Notes: generated by a model not told the origin, from the letters alone. A stretch of 13,585 nt of DNA from Planctomycetaceae bacterium (GCA_031267635.1 JAIRYX010000102.1:1-13585); one strand, 5' to 3'; counted from the first letter of the stretch, positions 1-8,212 are shown. Made by a program: numbers and translations.

Positions 1-75
1 TGACTTCGGGACGTTCCCTAAACCCTTATCAATAAAGAATTTCGAGAAAATGAACCCCAAAAGCCAAGAATTGCC

Positions 76-137
76 GTCTCCGATGGGACGTCGGAGACCC
101 GCGAGCCGGCGTCCGAGAGAAGAATCAGGACGCGGGT
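76..137. repeat. GC-rich cluster of mutually exclusive inverted repeats
   Basis: Four inverted repeats share bases. Arms 76-83 and 91-98 (gtctccga/tcggagac) are perfect over 8 bp. Arms 86-94 and 106-114 (ggacgtcgg/ccggcgtcc) pair over 9 bp with one G-T. Arms 97-103 and 131-137 (acccgcg/cgcgggt) are perfect over 7 bp. Arms 109-114 and 128-133 (gcgtcc/ggacgc) are perfect over 6 bp. Positions 91-94 belong to the first two stems at once, so those stems cannot form together. The pairing is directly visible. Any RNA function, such as attenuation or switching, is inference, and no neighbouring gene start is visible to support it. Confidence 0.5.
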
Positions 138-141
138 GTGT

Positions 142-178
142 CCTGAATGTTCACTGCTATGCGTAACATGAGTTAATC
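142..178. repeat. Degenerate copy of a short palindromic repeat (ATGCGTAA-CATGAG)
   Basis: The segment reads cctgaatgtt, a spacer, then atgcgtaacatgag. The same word order occurs at 8743-8780, and a related palindrome lies in the opposite orientation at 8372-8396. This copy has lost most of the left arm, so it no longer forms a clean stem. It sits immediately right of the GC-rich hairpin cluster. It is probably a remnant of a dispersed palindromic repeat. Confidence 0.4.
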
Positions 179-748
179 ACAACATCACGGCAAAAATTGA
201 ATCGGCCTGATTTCACCGCAGACTCCGTGTGATTCTTCTACTTTAACCGAGACCAATCGACACTGAGCAGGGCGTATTCTTCGCCGACTGTTCTTCTACG
301 GGAATAGACAGACCGGCAGCGGTAGGAGGAGAGTGTTGCCTCGCTTGTTTCAGCATTATAAAATAACGCTCCGCGCGGCGTAAATCGCCTAATTCTATTT
401 GAAAACCATACCGGAAATAATAAAAAATGGGCAAAAAAAATGCAATACCCAAAATATCTAAACAATAATTCCCCCGACTATGCTACGTAATCGCTGTATA
501 TTGCCAAAACTTGTGGGAATAGTTTTGGAGAAAATACCCCCAAAAAACAAAATGGGAAACCCCAAATTTTCAAAAAATCAGCCAATTACGACCTTTTTTT
601 AACAATACATATCTCTGCAAAACTCCTGCCAGACAAAAAAAATCCTTCACTTGAAACTGCTGCCGGTAGGGGCAAACCTTACGTCTGTCTCTACGCCTTC
701 GTTTCCAATAGCCGCTTTTGTTCCTAACGCTCTTTCGCGGCTTTGCAT

Positions 749-3700
749 CTATCTCATCATCGTTGAAAGCAGAGACCGGACGCGGATACGAACAGCTCCG
801 AGTTGCGTTCCTTCGTCGATTTTGATAAGCGTGTGAGCTTTGCCGACGGACGTGAGAATTTCGTTGACTTGTTCGGCGGTAACCGCGTCGAGTCCGCAGC
901 CGAACGACGTGAGTTGAATCATTTGCAAATGCGGTTGACACGCCGTTAATGTCGCCGCACGATACAACCGCGCGTGATAGCCCCATTGGTCAACGACTTG
1001 CAGCGGAAAAAGCAATTGCTCTCCAAGATGTGCAACCGAATCGCCCGACAAAACCGCCGCGCCGCTGGAGGCAATCAATTCAGGAATGCCGTGATGGATC
1101 AGCGGGTCGAGATGATACGGTCTTCCGGCAAGCACGATTCCCGGCACGTGTTCCGCGTTCAATTGCGCAAGGATTTTCTCGCCGGTACGACAAATATCCG
1201 CCTTATACGCCGCCTGTTCTTCCGCCGCCGCGTGCAACGCTTGTTTGAGATTCCGTTTTGTTACGCCGTAATCCGTCAACAACGGCAACAAAAACCGCAA
1301 TTGTTTCGCGGAGTCGTCTATCGGCAAAAACGGCGAAATCAAATCAATACGATTCTCTTTGATTTCATCAATATTGAGTCGAACAACCTCGGGATACGAA
1401 CCGACAACCGGACAATTATAACTATACACCGATTCTTTAAATTCGGCGCGTTCCATCGGCAGCGCGGGATAAAAAATCCGTTTCACTCCTTTTTCAATCA
1501 GATTGAGAATATGCCCGTGGACCAGTTTTGCCGGAAAACAAAGCGTTTGCGACGGCACGCTTTCCAAGCCGTTGTTGTACATTTTCGACGCGGACGGTTC
1601 CGAAAGCACAACGCGAAAACCAAGTTGATGAAACAAGGTAAACCAATACGGATAATTTTCAAACATATTCAGCGCTCGCGGCAACCCGATTTCTCCAAGC
1701 GGAGCTTGCTGCGGTTCGTGCGGATGATAATGTTGAAAAAGCCGCTCATATTGATATTGAAACAGATTCGGACGGGACTCGCCGCCGCGGCGTCCCAATC
1801 CTTTTTCGCACTTGTTTCCAGAGACAAACTTTTTGTTTCCAGAAAACGTATGCACGGTAATCAGGCACTTGTTGGAACATTGTTTGCATCGCCGCTGCAC
1901 CGTGCTACTCGTAAAAGACGGCAAATCGCCGTGAGACAAAAGCGTCGAGACTGTTTGATTCGACGAACCGTTGTTTTGCGGAATCTCGGAACGCAATGTT
2001 TTTTCTTCGGCGGCTTCCGCGAGTTCTTTGGCGATCAACGCCGCTCCGAACGCACCCATCACGCCGGAAATATCGGCGCGGAACACATGGCGCCCGATCA
2101 AAATCTCCAAAGCGCGAAGTACCGCCGCATTATTGAAGGTACCGCCTTGCACCATAATCTTTTCGCCGAGCTCGCGCGGGTCGGAAACTTTCAACACTTT
2201 GTACAAAGCGTTTTTTGCGACGGAAAATGCAAGTCCCGCAGAAATATCGGCGACGGAAGCGTTTTCTTTTTGCGCTTGTTTGACTTTGGAATTCATAAAA
2301 ACCGTGCATCGCGTTCCCAGATCAATCGGATGCGGCGCAAACAATCCCTCCTGCGCGAATGTCGCCGCGTCGTAACCGAGCGATTGCGCAAAGGTTTCAA
2401 GAAACGAACCGCAACCGGACGAACACGCTTCATTGAGAACAATTTTATCGACGTAACCTTGCTTGATGTAAATGCACTTGATGTCTTGTCCGCCAATATC
2501 GAGCAAAAACGAAGCGTCCGGCACGAAATGGCTTGCCGCCTTATAATGCGCCAGCGTTTCGACCTCGCCGCTGTCAATGCCAATCGCGGCTTTGAGAATC
2601 ATTTCGCCATAACCGGTTACGCACGAGCGTTTGATCTGCGCGGCGGGCGGAATCTGTTCGTAAGCGTCGGCAAGAATCTCTAAAACCGTTTGCACCGGAT
2701 CGCCTTGATTGGAACCATACCATGACCGCAAGATTCGCGATTGATTGTCAATCAACACCGCTTTGGTCGTCGTTGAACCGGAATCAATTCCGAAAAACAA
2801 ATCTCCCGCCGCTTCGGAAATTTCAGCACGAGCGGCTTTCAACGTGTTATGCCGCGCGGCAAATTCTCTGTAATCATCTTCCGAAAGGAACAACGCCGAC
2901 AAACGATCTGTCTCGCGGAAGTCTCCTTGACGATGAACATGACAAATCCGACGCCGCAGATCTTCCGCTGCAATCGGTTCACGATTCGCCGATTGCAACG
3001 CCGCGCCAAGCGCGACATAAAAATGAGCGTTTTCCGGTTGCAATTCCTGTTCCGGCGCGAGACGCAACGTTTCGGTAAAACGCTTGCGAAGTTCCGGCAA
3101 AAAATGAAGCGGCCCTCCGAGAAACGCAACATTCCCGCGTATTTTCCGCCCACATGCCAACCCGCCGATTGTTTGATCGACAACCGCTTGCAAAACGCTT
3201 GCCGCCACATCTTCTTTTGCCGCGCCGTCGTTAAGAAGCATCGTTACGTCCGACTTGGTGAAGACGCCGCACCTCGCCGCAATCGGATAAATGATCTTAT
3301 GATGTTCCGCTAATTGATTCACGCCCGATGCGTCGGTTTTGAGCGAAACGGCAATTTGATCAATAAACGCGCCGGTTCCGCCCGCGCATGTTTCGTTCAT
3401 CCGTTGGTCAATGCTGCCGTCGAAAAATGTGATTTTCGCGTCCTCGCCGCCGAGTTCAATGGCGACGTCAGTGTGTGGCAGAAACGCCGCGACCGCTTCC
3501 GCGCTGGCGACAACTTCCTGCACAAACGGCAATTCTAGCTTTTGCGACACGCCGATTCCCGCCGAACCGGTTACTGCCACTGTGAACAACCGCTCCGGGT
3601 AACGATCAATCGCTTCGGCAGTCAACTCGAACACGGTTTTGAGAACGTCGGAATAATGCCGCGTATAACGATTCCACAAAACCTGCCGCGTTGCCTCGTC

Positions 3701-3781
3701 CACCACCACTACCTTCACCGTCGTCGAACCAACATCCAGCCCCAACTGCAGCACCGTTTTCGTAAAAACTTGGTGAATCAT
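749..3781 (-). CDS. Acyl-CoA dehydratase activase (BadF/HgdC-type double ATPase with DUF2229-like region)
   Basis: This is an ATP-dependent activator of a 2-hydroxyacyl-CoA dehydratase-type enzyme; the family drives one electron into its partner using a [4Fe-4S] cluster held between ASKHA ATPase domains. Numbering is from the ATG at 3781 (1010 residues). The first ATPase half has GLDVGSTTVK near 14-23, ELGGEDAK near 109-116, and cluster cysteines in ETCAGGTG (Cys132) and ARCGVF (Cys171). The second half has GIDSGSTTTK near 331-340, DIGGQDIK near 428-435, NEACSSGCGS (Cys453) and GTRCTVF (Cys492). So both halves keep both expected cysteines. A Cys-rich patch (632, 635, 639, 658) and a DUF2229-like region from about 696 follow, with NMFENYPYWFT, CFPAKLVHGH, AGRPYHLDP and TSFGCGLDA. 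The longest relatives I know (about 1400 residues) continue after the GAVRIRVRSL segment; this one stops nine residues later. A TTG at 3793 could also start it. The gene is visibly GC-richer than its neighbours, and no dehydratase subunits lie beside it. Confidence 0.93.
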   Translation of the reverse strand: MIHQVFTKTVLQLGLDVGSTTVKVVVVDEATRQVLWNRYTRHYSDVLKTVFELTAEAIDRYPERLFTVAVTGSAGIGVSQKLELPFVQEVVASAEAVAAFLPHTDVAIELGGEDAKITFFDGSIDQRMNETCAGGTGAFIDQIAVSLKTDASGVNQLAEHHKIIYPIAARCGVFTKSDVTMLLNDGAAKEDVAASVLQAVVDQTIGGLACGRKIRGNVAFLGGPLHFLPELRKRFTETLRLAPEQELQPENAHFYVALGAALQSANREPIAAEDLRRRICHVHRQGDFRETDRLSALFLSEDDYREFAARHNTLKAARAEISEAAGDLFFGIDSGSTTTKAVLIDNQSRILRSWYGSNQGDPVQTVLEILADAYEQIPPAAQIKRSCVTGYGEMILKAAIGIDSGEVETLAHYKAASHFVPDASFLLDIGGQDIKCIYIKQGYVDKIVLNEACSSGCGSFLETFAQSLGYDAATFAQEGLFAPHPIDLGTRCTVFMNSKVKQAQKENASVADISAGLAFSVAKNALYKVLKVSDPRELGEKIMVQGGTFNNAAVLRALEILIGRHVFRADISGVMGAFGAALIAKELAEAAEEKTLRSEIPQNNGSSNQTVSTLLSHGDLPSFTSSTVQRRCKQCSNKCLITVHTFSGNKKFVSGNKCEKGLGRRGGESRPNLFQYQYERLFQHYHPHEPQQAPLGEIGLPRALNMFENYPYWFTLFHQLGFRVVLSEPSASKMYNNGLESVPSQTLCFPAKLVHGHILNLIEKGVKRIFYPALPMERAEFKESVYSYNCPVVGSYPEVVRLNIDEIKENRIDLISPFLPIDDSAKQLRFLLPLLTDYGVTKRNLKQALHAAAEEQAAYKADICRTGEKILAQLNAEHVPGIVLAGRPYHLDPLIHHGIPELIASSGAAVLSGDSVAHLGEQLLFPLQVVDQWGYHARLYRAATLTACQPHLQMIQLTSFGCGLDAVTAEQVNEILTSVGKAHTLIKIDEGTQLGAVRIRVRSLLSTMMR

Positions 3782-4066
3782 GAGTTTCGTCAAAGACTTT
3801 TTTCAAAATTTGTTTTATACAACAATACAAATTTTTACGAATTTGAACGAAAAGTCAAGTTAGCAGAGGAGATTTTTTTAACGCGGAACATGCGCAAAAC
3901 TGTGAAAAGTTAAGAGAAACAAGCCGTTGGCGAGCGGTTTTCAGTAATTGAGGGTAATTTTGGGCAAATGTTGTCTGACAATCAGCAATGGCGGTTACTC
4001 CAATTAAGTTAATCGCTAATCTCTTTAATTTTTAAGGAGTTGACGCTTATTTGGGTTGGATGTCTC

Positions 4067-4563
4067 TGGTTATTTCGTTTTTGGGGGACAATATTTTGAA
4101 AACACAATAGAAAACTATGGCGTCAGTTGCCCACAAGCCAAATAAATCCGCACTTGGCAACGGTAAAGTTACTGTTACTTTTACCGAAAGATTTACTATT
4201 GCAGTCTTTTATTTATCACGTTTCCCTTATACTCATTGCACTTGAGTTTTCGGTTTTATGAATGAACCGGATTTTACGGTATAACGATGTCGGTGGAAAT
4301 CGAAATTTCAATTGCAATGAGCAGCGTCATAGTAGCCAACAAAGCCCCCAAACTCGCCCTTATTTTTTAGATCATGGATGGATTGTTACCCAAAAAAATT
4401 AAACGAAAAATAAGAGAATAAGGGCGAATAAATTGGAGCAATTTGGGCTACTCATGGAATTTTATAAATAAGGGCGGCAATAGTAATATTTTCCAGTGAA
4501 ATTGACGGTCACTATCCAGTCACCAAGTACAGATTTATTGGGATTGAGCGACTGAAGAGTTAC
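4067..4563. repeat. Inverted-repeat (MITE-like) element A, with a nested insertion
   Basis: The left arm (about 4124-4229) and the right arm (about 4457-4563) are imperfect inverted copies of each other; both carry the core ataaatccgcac-like word and a ttactattgc-type word next to cgccctta. The right half matches elements B and C: positions 4470-4494 are identical over 25 bases to 11912-11936 and match 22 of 25 at 8645-8669. The outer left end (4067-4124) is nearly identical to the reverse complement of 11985-12044 at the right end of C. A second, inner inverted pair (agtagcc plus cgcccttatt on each side) lies around 4330-4440. Compared with B, this copy carries about 100 extra bases at 4231-4329. 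It encodes no transposase, so any mobilisation would need an enzyme elsewhere. Confidence 0.75.
4231..4329. mobile_element. Possible ~100-bp insertion nested within element A
   Basis: Element B runs directly from tttccctta (8491-8499) into atagccgacatagcccc, whereas A has the same two flanks (4221-4229 and 4330-4347) separated by roughly 100 bases. The extra segment begins and ends with its own inverted pair, ctcattgcactt at 4232-4243 and aattgcaatgag at 4310-4321, which match at 11 of 12 positions. This fits insertion of a tiny inverted-repeat element into A. Deletion from B is the alternative. The direction of change cannot be decided from two copies, and C lacks this part. Confidence 0.5.
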
Positions 4564-4652
4564 TAAAAAATTATGCTCAATGTTGACAACCACTGTGCTA
4601 TTTTTGCTCGCACATAAGCACCATGTACGCTCGAACATGACCAATAAGCAGT

Positions 4653-7600
4653 TTAATGCATCATTTGTTTCCACCGTTTCCAACCAGTTAAACCATCTGG
4701 CGACACTGCGTCGATGATCAAATAAAATGAAGTGTGGGAATTTTCAGTTATCGGCACGTCAAAATGTAGATCACCGTTTACGTCGCTTTTCAAATCAAAG
4801 TTTTCATAAAATAATTCCAAAGACGGAAATGTTTGCGGTTGTTGAGTTTGCAAAGCGAAAAACAATATTTGAGATTTCGGAGTTGCCGTATTTTCTTTCT
4901 TTAATAAATCTGCCGCAGAGTCTTTTCTGTCCGTTTCGGTGAAACTACTAGCGTCTGCGGAACGGGCAGATAATTTGGCATTTTCGAAAGACTGGAATGA
5001 ACCAGAAGATTTTTCCGATTTTGCTGTAGAAAATTGCGGTATTTCTGACCGCATTACCGTATCGGTTTGTTCTCGCATTGTCACCATACAAATCAAAACG
5101 CACGCTACGCCGGAAACAATAACTACCATAAACATTCGACTCCCGGATGCTAATCGCATTACGGCAAGAATCATACTGAAAACGGCAAGGGACATGCCGC
5201 CAAAAATCACAATAATTCCGATAATACGTCCGCTGATTTTTTGATTTTGACGAATCGTTTCAATTTTTCGGTCATAATCAGCACGAAGTGAGATAAGATT
5301 ATCGATAACAATTGGTTTAGTAACAAAAGAGTCTGTGTTATTTGTGGTTTGTAGGCAGCTTGCCACGAAAAGATTGAGTTTTTCTCGCGAAATTTTCTCG
5401 TTGACAGCGAGCCACTGCTCTATATCATTCCAAGGAATTGACTTATCATTTTGCGAAAATTGTCCCAAGAATTGTAGAAGCGTTTCTGTCGGAATTTCCG
5501 CAAATAGAAAATCTGCAACTTGTTCTGAAAATTGTTTCGGTAATACATTGGGAGTAATTCGAATTGCCCGAAGTGTCACTTGTGCATCGGCAACAGATTT
5601 TCCATTTGGCGCAATCACATGCAAATCAAAAGGATAAGTCAATTTGTCGTTTTGTTTTTCATTTAGTGGCAAGATGTTCAACGTGAGAAAATTTTGCGGA
5701 GAACACAAAATATTTTCTGTTGCCAGAATCGATAAAGACGCATCCTTTACTTCAAAAACTGTAATTGTCACTAATCCGGTTATATTTTCAGGAGGCGAAA
5801 ATGTAACGGATTTTACACTGTCAGATGTCTCAACCGATTCCGAAATAAGCGAGACGCCACTTTGCGATAAACTCACAACCACAGGTAAACCCGATTGACG
5901 TGACCGTAAAAGTACCGTAATTGGTTCACCAGAGTGAACAAAATGTTCCGTAACGCTTATTGTTACAGGAACTTCCGTTATCGGCAAGTCCAAAGCAATT
6001 GTATCGTTTTTTGTCACCACTCGATAATGACGATTCATTTCCGGCACAAAATAAAACTCGCCGAACCCGCCCACATTACTTTTGATTTCTGCGACATTTC
6101 GATTTTGGTCGTCGAAAATTGTTCCAGCAAACTCCGCCATAGGAAAACCATCAATCGTAGCGTGAAAAAAAACGCGATTTTCAAGAAAAGCCGCCAAATG
6201 CCCACTTTCCGCAAAAAATGCGACTTTGGGTACGCTTTGCGACATGCCGGAGAGTTGACCATTTATGCTGTTCGCTTCTCTGCGGCTTGACGGTATTCCA
6301 CCACGAATGCTTGTTTCGGAATTGTTTTTCCCTAAAAGAGATGCGTCGTCTTTATAAATATCGCCGGAGTCGAAAATCCCTTGATTGCGATTTCGAATGT
6401 CCGTGCCAGTCTCTCCCCTAGGAGCAGGTTCGTTGCTGAATAGTTTTGACTCGGCGGTTGGAGGTGACGCAACAGGTTTTGGATTTGTTTGAAAAGAAAA
6501 ACTTCTTGAGTCACGGCATTGATAATTTGGTGATGGTATTGGAGGTACTGAAGAAACCAACGGAATCGACAGACTTTCTTGATTGTTTTTTAACGCAGGA
6601 TTAGAAAATTGTTGCGAGTTTTGAGCGTTATTTTGCGGCCAATACAAGCCTATCGAATTAGATGTCATCTGGTTATACGGCAACGGAAGTTGCTGTGTAA
6701 CTGTACTTTGTTGCATTGCAGGAATTGTCTTTGCTTTCAGTTGACTCGCCACCAAAGAATCAACCGACGCATGATTTGAAATTTCCGATTTGTAATTGAC
6801 GGCTGCAACTTCTGCACGATAATCAGGAATTATTTTGGGCGGTTTCGCCGTCAATTTTAAAGTAGCGACTAACTTTTTATTGTAAATGGATTGAGAATCT
6901 TCTGTAGAAATTGCCAATTGTAACGACTCGTCTTGCGTTTTGCCTGATAGCTGTTCAGTGAGTTTTGATAACGGCAACGATAATTTTCCATGTTCGTCTG
7001 TTTGCTCGGTCAATTTTACAAAAGTTTGATCATTAGAACTTAATGTTACGGAAACAGGCATCTGCCGTTCTTCGCCGATCAAGTCGGTTAGTTGAATTTG
7101 TAGCGTTTGCGGCGAATTTTTCACCAGGATTTCTGGTGCAATCGCAACAATACGCAATGGCAACCGGGCAATCCGCGACATTTGGTAACGTTGAAACAAA
7201 AATCCACAAATTGTTATTACCACAAGAGTTATAGCCGCATAACTCATTACGCGATTAACGCCTCGCTCATGATGAACCGCACGCTTGGTATATTCCCATA
7301 CAGTGTGTGGAGAAAAAATTAGCCGTGATGGGGTTTGTGGCAAATCTATTTCAAAATGCGAAGGATGAGCAATTTGCGTTGTTCCTGAATCTGTATTTTG
7401 TGGAATGGGAATAGTTTGTGATTGCTTATGATTTTCGTTATTTTCACAATTTACTATAAGTAGCGAATCGACAACCGAAAAGTCGGTTTCGAGGCAGGAA
7501 GCATCGGCAATGAGCGAGGCGGTTTGGAGAGTTTGTTTGTATAGTGCCGCAATTTCCGTATCGTGAGAAATGCGCAAACGAAGTTCCGCCATACGTTCTT

Positions 7601-7661
7601 CCGATAAAAGATCATATATAAATTCTACAATTTCCGCTTTGATATTTTCGCTGTTACTCAT
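4653..7661 (-). CDS. Large membrane anti-sigma-like protein with alpha-2-macroglobulin (MG-type) domains
   Basis: This 1002-residue protein is the probable cytoplasm-to-envelope partner of the ECF sigma factor encoded immediately upstream; its ATG overlaps the sigma stop as ATGA, so the two are translationally coupled. Residues about 8-55 (AEIVEFIYDLLSEERMAEL and onward) resemble the anti-sigma fold but lack the His-Cys-Cys zinc ligands. A membrane segment lies at about 139-157. An MG-like beta region follows (about 163-270), then a Gln/Asn/Ser/Pro-rich linker (281-480). A second MG-like block begins FFAESGHLAAFLENRVFFHA at 482 and continues to about 700. Two further membrane segments lie at about 812-835 and 843-862, joined by a loop with two arginines. 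The C-terminus has FYENFDLKSDVNGDLHFDVP and IIDAVSPDGLTGW, close to the segment preceding the thioester domain in A2M proteins. It ends there, so any later A2M part is absent. The predicted topology puts the N-terminus inside and both MG parts outside. Function is inferred from domain pattern and context. Confidence 0.8.
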   Translation of the reverse strand: MSNSENIKAEIVEFIYDLLSEERMAELRLRISHDTEIAALYKQTLQTASLIADASCLETDFSVVDSLLIVNCENNENHKQSQTIPIPQNTDSGTTQIAHPSHFEIDLPQTPSRLIFSPHTVWEYTKRAVHHERGVNRVMSYAAITLVVITICGFLFQRYQMSRIARLPLRIVAIAPEILVKNSPQTLQIQLTDLIGEERQMPVSVTLSSNDQTFVKLTEQTDEHGKLSLPLSKLTEQLSGKTQDESLQLAISTEDSQSIYNKKLVATLKLTAKPPKIIPDYRAEVAAVNYKSEISNHASVDSLVASQLKAKTIPAMQQSTVTQQLPLPYNQMTSNSIGLYWPQNNAQNSQQFSNPALKNNQESLSIPLVSSVPPIPSPNYQCRDSRSFSFQTNPKPVASPPTAESKLFSNEPAPRGETGTDIRNRNQGIFDSGDIYKDDASLLGKNNSETSIRGGIPSSRREANSINGQLSGMSQSVPKVAFFAESGHLAAFLENRVFFHATIDGFPMAEFAGTIFDDQNRNVAEIKSNVGGFGEFYFVPEMNRHYRVVTKNDTIALDLPITEVPVTISVTEHFVHSGEPITVLLRSRQSGLPVVVSLSQSGVSLISESVETSDSVKSVTFSPPENITGLVTITVFEVKDASLSILATENILCSPQNFLTLNILPLNEKQNDKLTYPFDLHVIAPNGKSVADAQVTLRAIRITPNVLPKQFSEQVADFLFAEIPTETLLQFLGQFSQNDKSIPWNDIEQWLAVNEKISREKLNLFVASCLQTTNNTDSFVTKPIVIDNLISLRADYDRKIETIRQNQKISGRIIGIIVIFGGMSLAVFSMILAVMRLASGSRMFMVVIVSGVACVLICMVTMREQTDTVMRSEIPQFSTAKSEKSSGSFQSFENAKLSARSADASSFTETDRKDSAADLLKKENTATPKSQILFFALQTQQPQTFPSLELFYENFDLKSDVNGDLHFDVPITENSHTSFYLIIDAVSPDGLTGWKRWKQMMH

Positions 7662-8212
7662 TGTTCTTCTAAAATGCTATGAAGTTTCATTACCGCACGC
7701 CGCATTCGAGTTTTTGCGGTGCCGAGCGGAATATTTAGCGTTTGTGCAATTTGCTCAAACGTTAAATTGCCGTTCTGACGAAGCAAAAAAACTTCTTTTT
7801 CTTCGTTGTCCAGCGACCGAATCGCCCTTCGGAATTGTTTCAGTTCTTCCGACTGTATCATCGCGTCATCTACTTTTGTTTTGTGTGACAAAATTTCATT
7901 TTCATCATACGGTAATGCTTGCCGACGTTTTCGCCATGCGGATTTTCTTACGTCGCGTGCAATATTGTACGCAATTCGGAAAATCCATGCACGGATATTT
8001 TGAATTTCGTGCAATGAATCGCGGTGTTTCCAACATCGGATGAATGTTTCCTGTAAAGCGTCGCGTGCATCCTCGATATTCCCAAGAACATGGTACAACA
8101 TTCCGAGCAATTTGGCTTCGATTGTCCGAAACATTTGCGACAAAACGATTTCCGACGAATTTTCTCCATCGGAAATGTCGGTTTTATCTGGTGATATTGT
8201 TTCGTTATTCAT
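7658..8212 (-). CDS. ECF-type RNA polymerase sigma factor
   Basis: A 184-residue sigma-70 family factor of the extracytoplasmic-function class, with only regions 2 and 4. Region 2 runs from LLGMLYHVLGNIEDARDALQ through ETFIRCWKHRDSL to IRAWIFRIAYNIARD, containing the core-binding and -10-recognition helices. Region 4 covers AIRSLDNEEKEVFLLR, LTFEQIAQTLNIPLGTAKTR and MRRAVMKL, the helix-turn-helix that would contact the -35. I chose the ATG at 8212 because AGG lies about 7 bases upstream; an in-frame GTG at 8242 would add ten residues with no family resemblance. The stop overlaps the start of the large anti-sigma-like gene by ATGA. That arrangement usually means the membrane partner sequesters the factor until an envelope signal arrives. 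I found no convincing autoregulatory ECF promoter in the leader. Confidence 0.95.
   Translation of the reverse strand: MNNETISPDKTDISDGENSSEIVLSQMFRTIEAKLLGMLYHVLGNIEDARDALQETFIRCWKHRDSLHEIQNIRAWIFRIAYNIARDVRKSAWRKRRQALPYDENEILSHKTKVDDAMIQSEELKQFRRAIRSLDNEEKEVFLLRQNGNLTFEQIAQTLNIPLGTAKTRMRRAVMKLHSILEEQ

Larger units (their letters stand above)
1..748. other. Intergenic region with a GC-rich hairpin cluster, no convincing gene
   Basis: No reading frame here is convincing. A plus-strand frame is open from the window edge to a TAA near 166, but its translation is arginine- and proline-rich and resembles nothing I know. Two overlapping minus-strand frames at about 240-465 encode a hydrophobic start and then unlike tails; neither has a clear ribosome binding site. 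Positions 61-140 are distinctly GC-rich against AT-rich flanks and hold several inverted repeats, listed separately. A smaller inverted repeat has arms at 504-510 and 522-528. A run of eight A at about 635-642 would read as a U-tract in minus-strand RNA beyond the activase stop, but I see no strong stem just before it, so I do not call a terminator. Confidence 0.6.
3782..4652. other. Intergenic region between anti-sigma gene and activase, mostly repeat element A
   Basis: The first 280 bases (3782-4066) are AT-rich and hold the presumed upstream region of the activase. On the minus strand a TTGACT lies at about 3856-3851, but the best -10 at a proper distance is poor, so I do not call a promoter. 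From 4067 to 4563 lies inverted-repeat element A. The remaining 90 bases before the end of the anti-sigma gene (4564-4652) show nothing recognisable. A minus-strand open frame at 4462-4683 lies largely inside the repeat and looks fortuitous. Confidence 0.7.

Noticed and set aside
243..452. Small minus-strand frame starting at a TTG, with a hydrophobic start (GIAFFLPIFYYFRYGF) and an amphipathic stretch
   Set aside because: It looks somewhat protein-like, but the start is weak, there is no clear ribosome binding site, an overlapping frame at 238-465 is equally open, and I recognise no family. It may be a gene remnant.
666..694. Short imperfect palindrome gtaggggca/tgtctctac resembling a dispersed GTAGGGGC-type repeat
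   Set aside because: A single degenerate copy with several wobble positions; not enough to call a repeat or a terminator for the activase.
570..986. Minus-strand frame overlapping the 3' end of the activase gene
   Set aside because: Arg-rich translation over the activase coding region, then low-complexity tail; not a plausible separate gene or a frameshifted continuation of the activase.
974..2683. A 569-codon plus-strand open frame antisense to the activase
   Set aside because: Its translation is rich in Arg, Gln, Asn and Phe with no domain signature. The minus-strand frame has a full set of conserved family motifs. Long antisense frames are expected in GC-richer genes.
3944..4007. Possible further small inverted repeat (gtaattgag versus ctccaatta)
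   Set aside because: Only about a dozen loosely matching bases with a gap, below what I would call a repeat in AT-rich DNA.
4287..4370. 27-residue plus-strand frame starting MSVEIEISIA inside element A
   Set aside because: Too short, spans the nested segment and the host repeat, and has no ribosome binding site.
4462..4683. 73-codon minus-strand frame after the anti-sigma gene
   Set aside because: Lies mostly in the right arm of element A and shows no resemblance to an A2M continuation; probably fortuitous.
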